Shown here one piece after another: positions 37,636 through 46,453 of a DNA stretch of 64,000 nucleotides (position 1 is the stretch's first letter; every line of letters begins with the position of its first letter). Source of the stretch: Halorussus salinus (lineage in GTDB: Archaea > Halobacteriota > Halobacteria > Halobacteriales > Haladaptataceae); NCBI RefSeq assembly GCF_004765815.2, contig NZ_ML974129.1:225538-289537 (forward strand), given 5' to 3'. The notes beneath the pieces were generated by a model. The model was not told the origin of the DNA. It did no database searches and was given only the letters and a program-made list of their open reading frames with translations. Both the position numbers and the translations under genes were made by a program.

Positions 37636-37845
37636 TTCTGCGACGTACGTTTCTCGGCGACTCCCGACCCTGTAGCGGTTTCGCCGAACGATTCGACGGA
37701 CTTCGACCGGTTCGGCGGTCGAACACTCGGTTTTGCCGTTGATTTCCGAAGCTGAGGGGCGGTATCCGGGGTTAATGTAATAAACATTGACGATGATATA
37801 CTGACGACGTATGGGAGAGAGACTCACTATTGTCAGGTGGTGTCG

Positions 37846-38715
37846 ATGCACTCGGTAGTTCTCACGAAGGGCGTGCCGGACTTCAGGGAGGGACAGGTGT
37901 CGTTCGACGAGGACGGCCACCTCGAACGCGGCGCGACCCCCACGGTGATGAACCCCAACGACGAGTTCGCCTTGCAGGCCGCGCTTCAGACCAAGGTCAA
38001 GCAGGGCGGACGAGTCAGCGTGATGAGCATGGGGCCGCCGGGCTACGAGAGCGTGCTGGAGGAGGCGATGGGCGTCTACGCCGACGACCTCTATCTCCTC
38101 TCGGATCGGGAGATGGCCGCGGCCGACACGTGGTCCACGGCCATCACCCTCTCGGGCGGCATCGAGAAGATAGCCGAGGAAGACGGTCAATCGGGCGAAC
38201 CCGACCTCGTGTTCGCGGGATTCAAGACCGCGGACGGCGAGACCGGCCAGACCGGCCCGCAGACCAGTTGGTGTCTCGACAGGCCCATCGTGACCCACGT
38301 CATCTCGCTGGACGTGGACGAGGAGGCCGGGCGACTCCGCGCCAAGCGACTCGTGGAGGGCGACGTGGACGAGATAGAGACCGTCGAGGCTCCCCTGCCC
38401 GCGTTCGTCGTGACCGACCCCGAGTTCGAGCCGTCGTATCGGCGGGCCGAACACCGACTCAGACACAAGCGACTCGTGGCCGAGACCGAGGAACGCGTCG
38501 CGGAGTACGAGGACCACCTCACGACGTGGAGCGCCGAGGACCTCGATTTGGACCCCGACTTCATCGGTCTCGACGGCTCGCCGACCATCGTCTCGGGCGT
38601 GGACCCGATTCCGAAGGCTCCCTCCGAGCGCGAGGCGACGACGATGACCCCCGACGACGAGGAGGGAATGGCGGAACTCCTCGAAACGATGCGGCCGATG
38701 GCGGGAGGTGACTGA
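37846..38715 (+). CDS. etfB: Electron transfer flavoprotein beta subunit
   Basis: 289 residues from the ATG at 37846 (a GTG nine bases upstream is in frame). The ETF beta fold is shown by VVLTKGVPDF, the nucleotide-site segment VMNPNDEFALQAALQTK and SVMSMGPPGYESVLEEAMGVYADDLYLL, then the recognition region SGGIEKIAEEDG. ETF beta carries AMP and takes electrons from acyl-CoA and other dehydrogenases. It leads a FixBAC-like unit: EtfA follows after 2 bases and FixCX after that, so electrons can reach the quinone pool. Confidence 0.92.
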   Translation: MHSVVLTKGVPDFREGQVSFDEDGHLERGATPTVMNPNDEFALQAALQTKVKQGGRVSVMSMGPPGYESVLEEAMGVYADDLYLLSDREMAAADTWSTAITLSGGIEKIAEEDGQSGEPDLVFAGFKTADGETGQTGPQTSWCLDRPIVTHVISLDVDEEAGRLRAKRLVEGDVDEIETVEAPLPAFVVTDPEFEPSYRRAEHRLRHKRLVAETEERVAEYEDHLTTWSAEDLDLDPDFIGLDGSPTIVSGVDPIPKAPSEREATTMTPDDEEGMAELLETMRPMAGGD

Positions 38716-38717
38716 GC

Positions 38718-40319
38718 GTGGCCGACGATACCGACCTCGACCCGAGCGAGTACACCGTCGAGCAACTGGAGGAGAAACTCGCGGCGGCCGACGACCCCGC
38801 GACGCTCGACGCCGCGCTCGCGGCCGAACAGGAAGGCAAGGACCGCAAGACGGCCAGAGAGGCGATTCAGGCCCGCATCGACGAGTTAGAGGACTCGACC
38901 GAGGGCGGGGAGACCGCGGCCGACGCCGAGGATGGGGAGGCCGCCGACACCGACCACGACGAGGAGTACGCCGACGAGGGCGGCACCGACGCGCCCGAGG
39001 AAGCCGGTGACGCCGAACAGGGCGAAGTGGCTCCTGACGCGGGCGAAGTCAGCTACGAGGTCGAACGCCAGTCCCGCGACAAGAAGCACGTCCGGGCGCT
39101 GAAGGGCGGCGAGTACGGGGACATGTGGGTCTACTGCGAGACCCAAGGCGGCGAACTGCTGGACGTGTCCAAGGAGATGCTGGGGAAGGCCCGCGAGCTG
39201 ATGGACGCGTACAACGACGAGTACGAATCGGAGCGCGTGGTCGGCCTCCTCGTCGGCGACGCCGACGCGACGACCGACCTCGCCGACGAGGTAATCGCGT
39301 ACGGCGCGGACGTGGCCGTCTACCACGAGGACGACCGTCTCCAGCGGTTCCGCCACAAGCCGTACACCGAAATCGTCGCCGACATGGCCCGCGGCGGGGC
39401 CGAACCGCCCAACTGGGCGACCGGCGACCCCGGCACCGAACCGACCGCCGAGTGGCGCGACTACGACAAGCCCCGCTACTTCCTCTTCCCGGCGACGAAC
39501 AACGGCCGGGACCTCTCGGCGCAGGTGCAGGCCGAACTCGACTCCGGCCTCGCGTCGGACTGCTCCGGACTCTTCATCGAGGAGGAACTGATATCCAACC
39601 CGGTCAAGACCGGCGAACCCGGCGAGAAGGTCGAGTTCGAGCGCGTCCTGCACATGAAGCGCCCGGACTTCTCGGGGTTCGAGTACTCCACGATTCTGTG
39701 TCTCGACAACCCCGGCCGGGAGTTCCACCCGCAGGGCTGTTCGGTGATTCCGGGGAGCTTCGACCCCATCGACCCGGATTACGACCGGGAGGGCGAGGTA
39801 ATCGAACACGACCTCGCGCTCGCCGACGACTGGTTCCGCGTGGACGTGACCGAGTTCGACCGACTGGACGAGGGCGTCGATTTGACCGGCCACGAGGTCG
39901 TCGTAGCCCTCGGCCGGGGCATCGGCGACGACCCGACGAAGGGAATCGAACTCGGCTTGGACCTCGTAGACGCCTTCGAGGACGCCGCGCTCGGTCTCTC
40001 GCGGGGCGTGGTCACGGCCTCCTACGACGTGGACGGCCACGTCGCCAACTACGTCGCCGAGGAGCGCCAAATCGGCGAGACCGGCCAAGAGGTCGCGCCG
40101 ACTCTCTACGTCGCGGCCGGAATCTCGGGCGCGGTCCAGCACAAGGTCGGGATGGACGAGTCGGACACCATCGTCGCCATCAACACCGACCCCGACGCTC
40201 GGATTCGGGACTTCAGCGACTACTACGTCGAGGGCGACCTGTTCGAGGTGCTTCCCCGCCTCACCGACTCCATCGAGGCGGGCGAACTGAAAGCGACGGC
40301 GGAGGTAAGCGATGACTGA
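38718..40319 (+). CDS. etfA: Electron transfer flavoprotein alpha subunit with acidic N-terminal extension
   Basis: 533 residues from a GTG 2 bases after the etfB stop. The first 110 residues are an extra domain: a short predicted helical segment (TVEQLEEKLAAADDPATLDAAL) and then a highly acidic linker; usual EtfA is about 320 residues. From about residue 120 the ETF alpha fold begins, and the FAD-binding C-terminal domain shows VVALGRGIGD, QIGETGQEVAPTLYVAAG, ISGAVQHKVGM and AINTDPDARI. Together with EtfB it carries electrons to FixC; the stop overlaps the next start by 8 bases. Confidence 0.92.
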   Translation: MADDTDLDPSEYTVEQLEEKLAAADDPATLDAALAAEQEGKDRKTAREAIQARIDELEDSTEGGETAADAEDGEAADTDHDEEYADEGGTDAPEEAGDAEQGEVAPDAGEVSYEVERQSRDKKHVRALKGGEYGDMWVYCETQGGELLDVSKEMLGKARELMDAYNDEYESERVVGLLVGDADATTDLADEVIAYGADVAVYHEDDRLQRFRHKPYTEIVADMARGGAEPPNWATGDPGTEPTAEWRDYDKPRYFLFPATNNGRDLSAQVQAELDSGLASDCSGLFIEEELISNPVKTGEPGEKVEFERVLHMKRPDFSGFEYSTILCLDNPGREFHPQGCSVIPGSFDPIDPDYDREGEVIEHDLALADDWFRVDVTEFDRLDEGVDLTGHEVVVALGRGIGDDPTKGIELGLDLVDAFEDAALGLSRGVVTASYDVDGHVANYVAEERQIGETGQEVAPTLYVAAGISGAVQHKVGMDESDTIVAINTDPDARIRDFSDYYVEGDLFEVLPRLTDSIEAGELKATAEVSDD

Positions 40320-41985
40320 CGAACACGAACACTACGAGGCGGTCGTGGTCGGGGCCGGACCCGGCGGGGCCGCCGCCGCGGCGGTACTGGCGCGAAACGG
40401 CGTGGAGACGCTGGTCCTCGAACGCGGGGTCGAAGCCGGGTCGAAGAACGTGACGGGCGGACTCGTCTACGCCGAGGAGTCCGCGCCCTACACCGTGGAC
40501 GCGCTCTTCCCGGACTTCCGCGAGGAGGCCACGGAACGCCCCGTCACCGACTACTACCTGCACAACGTCGCGGGCGAGAAGGTCGAGACCTTCGACATCA
40601 CGGACCTCCACGAACACGACACCGCGTGGTCCGACGCGGTGCTTCGCCGGAGGATGGACTCGTGGATGGCCGACCGCGTCCACGAGATGGCCAGCGAGAC
40701 CGGCGGCGGACTCCTGACCGACGTGCGGGTGAACGGCTTGCTCCGCGAACGCGGGGAAATCGTCGGCGTCACCTGCGACGAACTCGACCCGATTCGGGCC
40801 GACCTCGTGGTCGCGGCCGACGGCGTGAACTCGGAGTTGGCCCGCGACGCGGGCCTGATGGACTGGGAGGAGCCAGAGGAGTGGTTCCAAGGCGTCAAGG
40901 CGGTCGTGGACGTGCCCCCGGAAATCATCGCCGAGCGGTTCGGCGTCGCCGACGACGAGGGCGAGGCCCACCTGTTCTCGGGGGACCTGTTCCAAGACGT
41001 GCGCGGCGGCGGGTTCGTCTACACCAACGAGGACTCGCTGTCTATCGGCTCGGTGTTCCACCTCGACAGCATCGTGGAACAGGAGGCCGAACCCCACCAA
41101 TTGCTCGACAACCTGCTGACCCATCCCCTGCTCGCCGACTGGCTGGAGGGCCACTACGACGAAGTGGAGTACAGCGCGAAGCTGGTGCCCGACTCGAAGA
41201 AGGCCGCGAACCCCTCGCCCCACGAGGGGCGACTCCTCGTCGTCGGCGACGCGGCGGGCCAGATGCAAGCGCAGGGTCCCATCATCAAGGGGATGAACCA
41301 CGCCGTCTCGGCCGGGGCGCTCGCGGGCGAGGCGTTCGCCGAGGCCAAACTGCGCGGCAAACCCGAGCAGGCTGGCGACCTCTACGAGCGAAAGCTCCGC
41401 GACGAGGGCGTCATGGGCAAACTCCGGCCGAAAGGGTATCGGGTCGCCAGCGCGCTCGGCGAGCGCGACGCCGTGGCCGACCTGACCGACTCGCTGGTCT
41501 CGTCGTCGGTCGGTCGCCTCGGCGTGCGCCTGCTCGGCGGGGCGGGTCTCCTCGAAGACCTCTACTCCTCGCCGTACCTCTCCCAAATCGTGCCCGACAC
41601 CCAGACGCCGTACGTCACTTTGCCGACCGTCATCGCCGAGGAGCTAGGCGAGCGTGTCACCGGCGAGGCCGACTTCGAACCGAAGGACCTCGCGACGCGC
41701 ATCGGCGACCTGACCTACGATACCGACGTGGGCAACCCCCACATCGAGCTACGGGACAATTCGGTGGAAGCCAGCGGCGCGGCCGTCACCGCCTGCCCGG
41801 TCAGCGCGCGGGACTTCGGCGGCGGCTGTTACCGCGAGGAGACCGTCAAGACCAACGGGAGCGAACAGAAGCGCGTCAGCCTCGACACCCAGCCCTGCGT
41901 CGAGTGTGGCACCTGCGCCGTGGTCGCCGACACCGACTGGGAACACCCGCGAGGAGGCAAGGGCGTCGAGTACAAGGAGGGGTAG
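40312..41985 (+). CDS. FixC-FixX fusion: ETF:quinone oxidoreductase with C-terminal ferredoxin domain
   Basis: 557 residues. An FAD-binding motif GAGPGGAAAA (about residues 14-23) starts the FixC/ETF-QO flavoprotein part, which continues with VVAADGVNSELARDAG and VVGDAAGQMQAQGPIIKGMNHA. The last 90 residues (from about 470) are a FixX-type ferredoxin domain with cysteines in CPVSARDFGGGC and in QPCVECGTCAVV. In many bacteria fixC and fixX are separate genes; here the two are one chain. The protein should pass ETF electrons through FAD and the Fe-S cluster to membrane quinone. It begins inside the etfA stop region (8-base overlap). Confidence 0.9.
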   Translation: MTDEHEHYEAVVVGAGPGGAAAAAVLARNGVETLVLERGVEAGSKNVTGGLVYAEESAPYTVDALFPDFREEATERPVTDYYLHNVAGEKVETFDITDLHEHDTAWSDAVLRRRMDSWMADRVHEMASETGGGLLTDVRVNGLLRERGEIVGVTCDELDPIRADLVVAADGVNSELARDAGLMDWEEPEEWFQGVKAVVDVPPEIIAERFGVADDEGEAHLFSGDLFQDVRGGGFVYTNEDSLSIGSVFHLDSIVEQEAEPHQLLDNLLTHPLLADWLEGHYDEVEYSAKLVPDSKKAANPSPHEGRLLVVGDAAGQMQAQGPIIKGMNHAVSAGALAGEAFAEAKLRGKPEQAGDLYERKLRDEGVMGKLRPKGYRVASALGERDAVADLTDSLVSSSVGRLGVRLLGGAGLLEDLYSSPYLSQIVPDTQTPYVTLPTVIAEELGERVTGEADFEPKDLATRIGDLTYDTDVGNPHIELRDNSVEASGAAVTACPVSARDFGGGCYREETVKTNGSEQKRVSLDTQPCVECGTCAVVADTDWEHPRGGKGVEYKEG

Positions 41986-42438
41986 ATGAGCGACTACCGC
42001 GAGCGAATCGAGCGACTGGCCGAGCGCGCCCGCGAGGAGCGCCGGACCTTCGACTCGCCCGCGGATTCGGCCGACCCGTCGGACGACGAGCGCGCCGACC
42101 GGCCCGAGGAGCGCGCCGACCGACTCGAAGAGCGCGCCGTGGGCTACTGTCGCGACGGCGTCGGCGAGGTGGTCGCGGTGTACGTCGAGGCCCGGACCGG
42201 CGAGTACGCGCCCCTCGACCGCGCGGAGATGTCGGCGCTGGAGCAGGCCACGAACGACTGGCTCGAACTGTACGCCCGGTGTCACGGCCGGGAGATAACC
42301 GCGGAGTTCACCGTCCGGGAGGTCGCCGAGACCGTGGTCGAAACCCGAGACGTAGTCGAGACCGCGCGACTGCTGACCGGCGTACCCGAGCGCGACCGGA
42401 GCGTCGCGTGGGGAGGAGCGCGAGAAACAGTTAAGTAA
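41986..42438 (+). CDS. Acidic protein of unknown function in the ETF operon
   Basis: 150 residues, with the ATG directly after the stop of the FixCX gene. The first 45 residues are a charged, mainly helical stretch (REERRTFDSPADS, RADRPEERADRLEER) with internal repetition. The rest looks like a small alpha/beta domain (VGYCRDGVGEVVAVYVEARTGEY, DRAEMSALEQATNDWLELYARCHG). Position at the operon end suggests a role linked to ETF electron flow; nothing in the sequence identifies it. Confidence 0.55.
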   Translation: MSDYRERIERLAERAREERRTFDSPADSADPSDDERADRPEERADRLEERAVGYCRDGVGEVVAVYVEARTGEYAPLDRAEMSALEQATNDWLELYARCHGREITAEFTVREVAETVVETRDVVETARLLTGVPERDRSVAWGGARETVK

Positions 42439-42462
42439 TCGCGGAGTGTGTTATCATTAACC

Positions 42463-43242
42463 ATGAAGTTTTCAGAAACGCTCGAATTCGACCACGAGGA
42501 CCGGAAACGAATCTACGAGTACGTCGAGAGCCACGGCGAGGTGGATGCAGACGAGGCCCGCGACGTGTTACACGTGGACCCCGGCGGGTTCCGCCACCAC
42601 GTCGCCATCCTCAAACGCGACGGCTATCTGGAGGAACACGACGGGATGTTACGGGCCTCCTTCGACGAGGGCACGGCCGAGGAGTACGACGTAGACGGTA
42701 TCGAGTTCACCATCCGGCCTGCGCGACAGGAGGACCTCGCGGGCATCGTCGGCGCGATTCGCCGGGTCGCAGAACAGGGCAGTTACATCGTCGCCGAGAG
42801 CGTCGCCGACGAGATAGACCACGACGAGGCGCTGTTGCGCCACAACGAAATCGAATCCCGGATGTTCTTCGTCGCCACGGTCGGCGGCGAGGCGCGCGGC
42901 GACTCGGACGGTTCGACCGGCGTCCGGCCGGGAGACGAGGTGGTCGGGTGGGTCCACCTCTACGCGCCGGAACTCGACAAGTTGGCCCACACCGCGGAGT
43001 TGACCGTCGGCGTGCTGGACGAGTATCAAGGACACGGCATCGGGAGCCACCTGCTGGCGCGCGGACTGGAGTGGGCCGGGTCGAACGGCTACGAGAAAGT
43101 CTACCAGAGCGCGCCCTCGACAAACGAGTACGCCATCGGGTTCCTGAAAGACCACGGCTGGGAGACCGAGGCGGTCCGCGAGGACCACTACAAGATAGGC
43201 GGCGAGTACGTGGACGAAGTGATGATGGCCGTCGAGTTGTAA
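42463..43242 (+). CDS. HTH-GNAT fusion: GNAT N-acetyltransferase with N-terminal winged helix
   Basis: 259 residues from the ATG at 42463; a TATA-like agttaagtaatc (about 42428) lies some 30 bases upstream. Residues 1-70 form a small winged-helix-like domain (RKRIYEYVESHGEV, VAILKRDGYLEEHDG). Residues about 82-259 are a GNAT acetyltransferase: FTIRPARQEDLAGIVGAI, the acetyl-CoA loop VLDEYQGHGIGSHLLARGLEWA (Q-x-x-G-x-G) and FLKDHGWE. Such enzymes acetylate protein N-termini, lysines or small amines; the DNA-binding-like front part suggests control through DNA or RNA. Similar HTH-GNAT fusions occur in archaea. Confidence 0.85.
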   Translation: MKFSETLEFDHEDRKRIYEYVESHGEVDADEARDVLHVDPGGFRHHVAILKRDGYLEEHDGMLRASFDEGTAEEYDVDGIEFTIRPARQEDLAGIVGAIRRVAEQGSYIVAESVADEIDHDEALLRHNEIESRMFFVATVGGEARGDSDGSTGVRPGDEVVGWVHLYAPELDKLAHTAELTVGVLDEYQGHGIGSHLLARGLEWAGSNGYEKVYQSAPSTNEYAIGFLKDHGWETEAVREDHYKIGGEYVDEVMMAVEL

Positions 43243-43338
43243 CGTCGCTCCGTCCCCGATTTTTCGTCCGGGCTTTCGACGGACACGTCGGCCAGACGAC
43301 ACCACAAGAGGTTTACTCGCGCCGTCGAGACGCCGGGT

Positions 43339-44157
43339 ATGAACGCTCGGTCGGTCGGCGTCCTCCTCGCCGTCGTCGGTCTCGCGCTCGTCGCCCATCC
43401 GCTCTATCTCTTTCCGCACCACGGTGAGACCGCCCACTTCGTCTCGTCGGTCGAAAAGGTCGGCGAACAGTCGCCGGACGAGACCGTCGCCTACGACGAC
43501 CTCCCGCCGGTCGCGCGGGACCGCTTCGAGGAGGCGCTAGATGACGGCTACTCCGAGAGCGTGTGGTCCGGCGAACACGCCGCGTCCTCCGAGGCGCTCG
43601 CTGACCACGAGTACGTGCGGTATCGGGGCGTCTACTACGAGTACCAACTGCGAGACGCCGGGAGCCTCGGGTTGGGTGGTATTCTCCGGATGCTCCTCTC
43701 GACGCTCGCGGTGATTTCGTTCGTCGTCGGCATCTTCGCCGCCCGGTCGGGTCGATATCGACCGTTGACGCCGCGACGTGCGCTCTGGATTCCGCTCGGC
43801 GTCTTCGCCGCACTCGTGGCGACCGAGTACTACGACGTGGTGGTCGGCGGCGCGCACGAACCGCAGTCGTACGTTCACTTGCAGGCGATGGCCGCGGCGT
43901 TCGTCTCGATGTCGGTCGTCGGGTCGGCGGTCTGCGACAGGGGGTCGCTCCGGCCGTTGGTTCCGGTCGGTCTCCTCGTGGTCGGTGGTACGCTCTACGC
44001 TGTCGCGGCGGGGTACGGGTCCGCAGTCGGGGGCGGCGCGGTCGCGTTCGCGCTCGTGACGACGCCGTGGTTCGTACTCGGGTACGCTCTGACTGCCCCG
44101 GCGGAGGAGGCACCTTGGCGGGTGAACGCCGCGGAACCCACCGACGCCGGAAAGTAA
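43339..44157 (+). CDS. Predicted membrane protein
   Basis: 272 residues. An N-terminal hydrophobic helix (SVGVLLAVVGLALVAHPLYLF) is followed by an outer domain of about 90 residues (residues 30-115) and then six more hydrophobic helices to the end. The outer domain is acidic with paired Tyr and Asp (RYRGVYYEYQLRD). Topology suggests a surface domain between membrane helices, but no family or catalytic motif is recognised. Confidence 0.6.
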   Translation: MNARSVGVLLAVVGLALVAHPLYLFPHHGETAHFVSSVEKVGEQSPDETVAYDDLPPVARDRFEEALDDGYSESVWSGEHAASSEALADHEYVRYRGVYYEYQLRDAGSLGLGGILRMLLSTLAVISFVVGIFAARSGRYRPLTPRRALWIPLGVFAALVATEYYDVVVGGAHEPQSYVHLQAMAAAFVSMSVVGSAVCDRGSLRPLVPVGLLVVGGTLYAVAAGYGSAVGGGAVAFALVTTPWFVLGYALTAPAEEAPWRVNAAEPTDAGK

Positions 44158-44197
44158 GCGACCGACTCGCTCCGCGAGACGCGACCCGAGAGTCGCG

Positions 44198-44407
44198 TTA
44201 CTGCTGTTCGTGGACCGGGAACGCGACCTCGACGGTGGTCTTGTACTCCTGAATCTCGCCGTTCTCCACGTCGGCGGTCCAGTCTTCGACCTCGATGCCG
44301 TGGATGTCGTCGATGGTGTGGCTCGCCTGCTCGACCGCTTCGTGAGCGGCCTGCTCCCATCCCTCCTCGGAAGTCCCGAGAACTTTGATGATTTTCACTG
44401 CCGTCAT
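44198..44407 (-). CDS. Dodecin family flavin-binding protein
   Basis: 69 residues from the ATG at 44407. The sequence is dodecin-like: VKIIKVLGTSEEGWEQAAHEAVEQASHTIDDIHGIEVEDWTAD. Dodecins form dodecamers that bind riboflavin or FMN and may store or protect flavins; the archaeal form was first studied in Halobacterium. It lies 208 bases downstream of purM on the same strand with its own AT-rich promoter (taaaactacatct near 44490). Confidence 0.88.
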   Translation of the reverse strand: MTAVKIIKVLGTSEEGWEQAAHEAVEQASHTIDDIHGIEVEDWTADVENGEIQEYKTTVEVAFPVHEQQ

Positions 44408-44615
44408 GGCCAGCGGCCGTACGACGCGATTCCTGTAGCGTCTTGTGGCCGCGAACTGAGACGTATCGGAGACAGATTTAGACGTGGTAAAACTACATCT
44501 TTCGTTTTTCGAGACAGGTGTAGGTTTCGGACGGTGGCAGAGAACGGACGGCCGACGAAGGAACGAGCGACCGCCGACGCCGAGCGGACCGCAACCGCAC
44601 GTCACCGCTCCGGCG

Positions 44616-45638
44616 TTACAGTTCGAGGTCCCGAATCGCCACGCAGTCGCCCTCGCGGACCTCGCCGATAATCCGGCCGTCGGTCTCGTCGGCCAGCGAC
44701 TCGGCGTCGTCTTCGGGGAGCGCGACGACGAAGCCGGTGCCCATGTTGAACGTCCGGTGCATCTCCTCGTCGCCGACGTTGCCCTCCTGCTGGACGAACT
44801 CGAAGACCGGTTGGGCGTCGAACGGGTCGGCGATTTCGTAGCGGAACTCGCCCATCCGTGAGAGGTTGGTCCATCCGCCGCCGGTGACGTGGGCCGCGGC
44901 GTGGACCTCGCGGCCGCGCAGGTGGTCCAGCAGGTAGGTGTAGATGCGCGTCGGTTCCAGCAGGACCTCGCCGACGGAGCGAGGTTCGGTCTCGTTTCCG
45001 TCGCCGTCCTCCTCGTCGCTCGCGGCTCCGCTGGCGTCGAGCGGGAAGGGGTCGCCGTACTCGTGGTTTCGCGTCGCGGCCTCCCGCGCCAAGGTGAGTC
45101 CGTTAGAGTGGATGCCGCTGGAGGAGAACCCGACCAGCGCGTCGCCGACCTCGGCCTCGCCGGGGAACACGGCGTCTTTCGGCGCGAGACCGACGCACGC
45201 GCCCGCCAAGTCGAGTCCCTTGATGACCTCGGGCATCACGGCCGTCTCGCCGCCGACCAGCGCGATACCGGCCTCGTCGGCACCGGCGGCAAGTCCGTCG
45301 CCGACCTGCTTCGAGAACTCCTCGCTCGGCTCGTCCACCGCGAGGTAGTCCACGAACGCGACGGGTTCGACGCCCGAGGCCAAGAGGTCGTTGACGTTCA
45401 TGGCGATGCAGTCGATGCCGACCGTCGAGTAGTCGCCCAACGCTTCGGCCACGAGGAGTTTCGTGCCCACGCCGTCGGTCGCCAGCGCGAGGTAGCGGTC
45501 GCCGATGTCGAGCAGTCCCGCGTACTCGCTCTCGTCGATGTCGCCCACGGCACCGACTAGCGCCGCGGTCGCGGCCTCGCTGGCCTCGATGTCCACTCCT
45601 GCGTCCGCGTAAGTGAGTTCCTCCTCGTCTTCGGTCAT
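44616..45638 (-). CDS. purM: Phosphoribosylformylglycinamidine cyclo-ligase
   Basis: 340 residues. PurM makes aminoimidazole ribotide from formylglycinamidine ribotide with ATP, the fifth step of purine synthesis. The family is clear: TYADAGVDIEASEAA, GVGTKLLVAEALGDYSTVGIDCIAMNVNDL, EPVAFVDYLAVD, GLAAGADEAGIALVGGETAVMP, SSGIHSNGLTLAREAA and GGGWTNLSRMG near the end. An acidic insertion (DEEDGDGNETEPRS) is seen, typical of haloarchaeal enzymes. No other purine genes lie beside it. Confidence 0.95.
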   Translation of the reverse strand: MTEDEEELTYADAGVDIEASEAATAALVGAVGDIDESEYAGLLDIGDRYLALATDGVGTKLLVAEALGDYSTVGIDCIAMNVNDLLASGVEPVAFVDYLAVDEPSEEFSKQVGDGLAAGADEAGIALVGGETAVMPEVIKGLDLAGACVGLAPKDAVFPGEAEVGDALVGFSSSGIHSNGLTLAREAATRNHEYGDPFPLDASGAASDEEDGDGNETEPRSVGEVLLEPTRIYTYLLDHLRGREVHAAAHVTGGGWTNLSRMGEFRYEIADPFDAQPVFEFVQQEGNVGDEEMHRTFNMGTGFVVALPEDDAESLADETDGRIIGEVREGDCVAIRDLEL

Positions 45639-46188
45639 GGTGAGACGGGCGGGTCGCGCGAGTAAAATTCCACCGTTTGCGCGTCGGGAGAGGGATGGCT
45701 CCGGATTCTATCGACTCTTCGACTCGGCGCGCGCGGGCGGACCCTCGTGGTCCGGCACGTCGTGCGAGGGACGACCGACGCGACCGCAGGGAGCGAGGGA
45801 GGAGGGTGGGGAGGACGAGGTGCGGTTAGCGGCATGATTTGCTCAAGCCTGAAGCTAGCTTCTTCGTCCAACCGTCTCGTTCTGCAATGTGGCCGAACAG
45901 GAGCGCGATTCCCTCTTCGAAAGCCCCCGCCCGCTCGCGGTCGCTCGGCGACATCTCCTCCGCTCGCGGTCGCTCGCTCCGGAGAGCGGTCGCTGAGACG
46001 ACCACGGGTCTCCGACCCGCGAGCGGGCGGCCCCTTTATCCCATCCCGCGGTTCGTCGCGTCGAGCGTTCGCTTCGGTGGTCCGTGTCACCGAGCGCGTT
46101 TCGGTTGGCTCGAAAGTCGGTCTCCTCTCCACGTTCCTACCAGCTATCGCCCACAGTACTCTTTGCCGAATCGACCGGAAAACGGTAC
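45639..46188. other. Intergenic region with copy of a 125-nt structured element
   Basis: 550 bases without a convincing gene. It contains the palindrome GAAGCTAGCTTC at 45851-45862 and the structured element at 45916-46040. Frames across it encode Arg/Pro-rich peptides without protein-like composition. The last 100 bases lead to the PRC-barrel-like gene. Confidence 0.55.
45916..46040 (-). repeat. Structured dispersed element, copy A
   Basis: Read on the minus strand it starts gataaaggggccgcc and ends gggggctttcgaa, about 125 nt. The two ends can pair: GAAAG-like start with CTTTC, and CCGCCCGCTCGCGG with CCGCGAGCGGGCGG (14 bp, 45927-45940 with 46017-46030). Inside is a hairpin CGGGTC-GGA-GACCCG and the conserved GTCGTCT. 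Two related copies occur at 56501-56624 and from 63918; the latter shares a long aligned stretch with this copy. Confidence 0.6.
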
Positions 46189-46431
46189 GTGAACGAACCG
46201 CTCACCGAGGAGGCCGAAGGCAAGCGAATCGTGAGCCACGACGGCGAGACCGTCGGCACCGTCACCAAGGTGGACCAAGGCGTCGCGCACGTGGACCCCG
46301 AGGACCCCGAGACCAGCCAGCAGTACCTCGACCGGGCGGACTCCTCCGACGAGGACTACACCGTCCAAGAGACCGCAGTCGAGGAGGCCACCGCCGACGA
46401 AATCGTGTTAAAGAAGGACGGCGAGCGCTGA
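46189..46431 (+). CDS. PRC-barrel-like small protein
   Basis: 80 residues from a GTG at 46189 (no ATG is available in frame near the start of protein-like sequence). The first half resembles a PRC-barrel domain: GKRIVSHDGETVGTVTKVDQGVAHVDPED. The second half is acidic and may be disordered. A TATA-like box is not clear. PRC-barrel proteins of this size are widespread in haloarchaea and are thought to bind RNA or proteins; the role here is unknown. Confidence 0.6.
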   Translation: MNEPLTEEAEGKRIVSHDGETVGTVTKVDQGVAHVDPEDPETSQQYLDRADSSDEDYTVQETAVEEATADEIVLKKDGER

Positions 46432-46453
46432 AGTCGGCGTTTTCTCGCCGAAC

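Noticed and set aside
45635-46132. A 165-residue minus-strand frame between purM and the PRC-barrel gene
   Set aside because: It is rich in Arg and Pro and runs across the structured element, with no start signal or family features.
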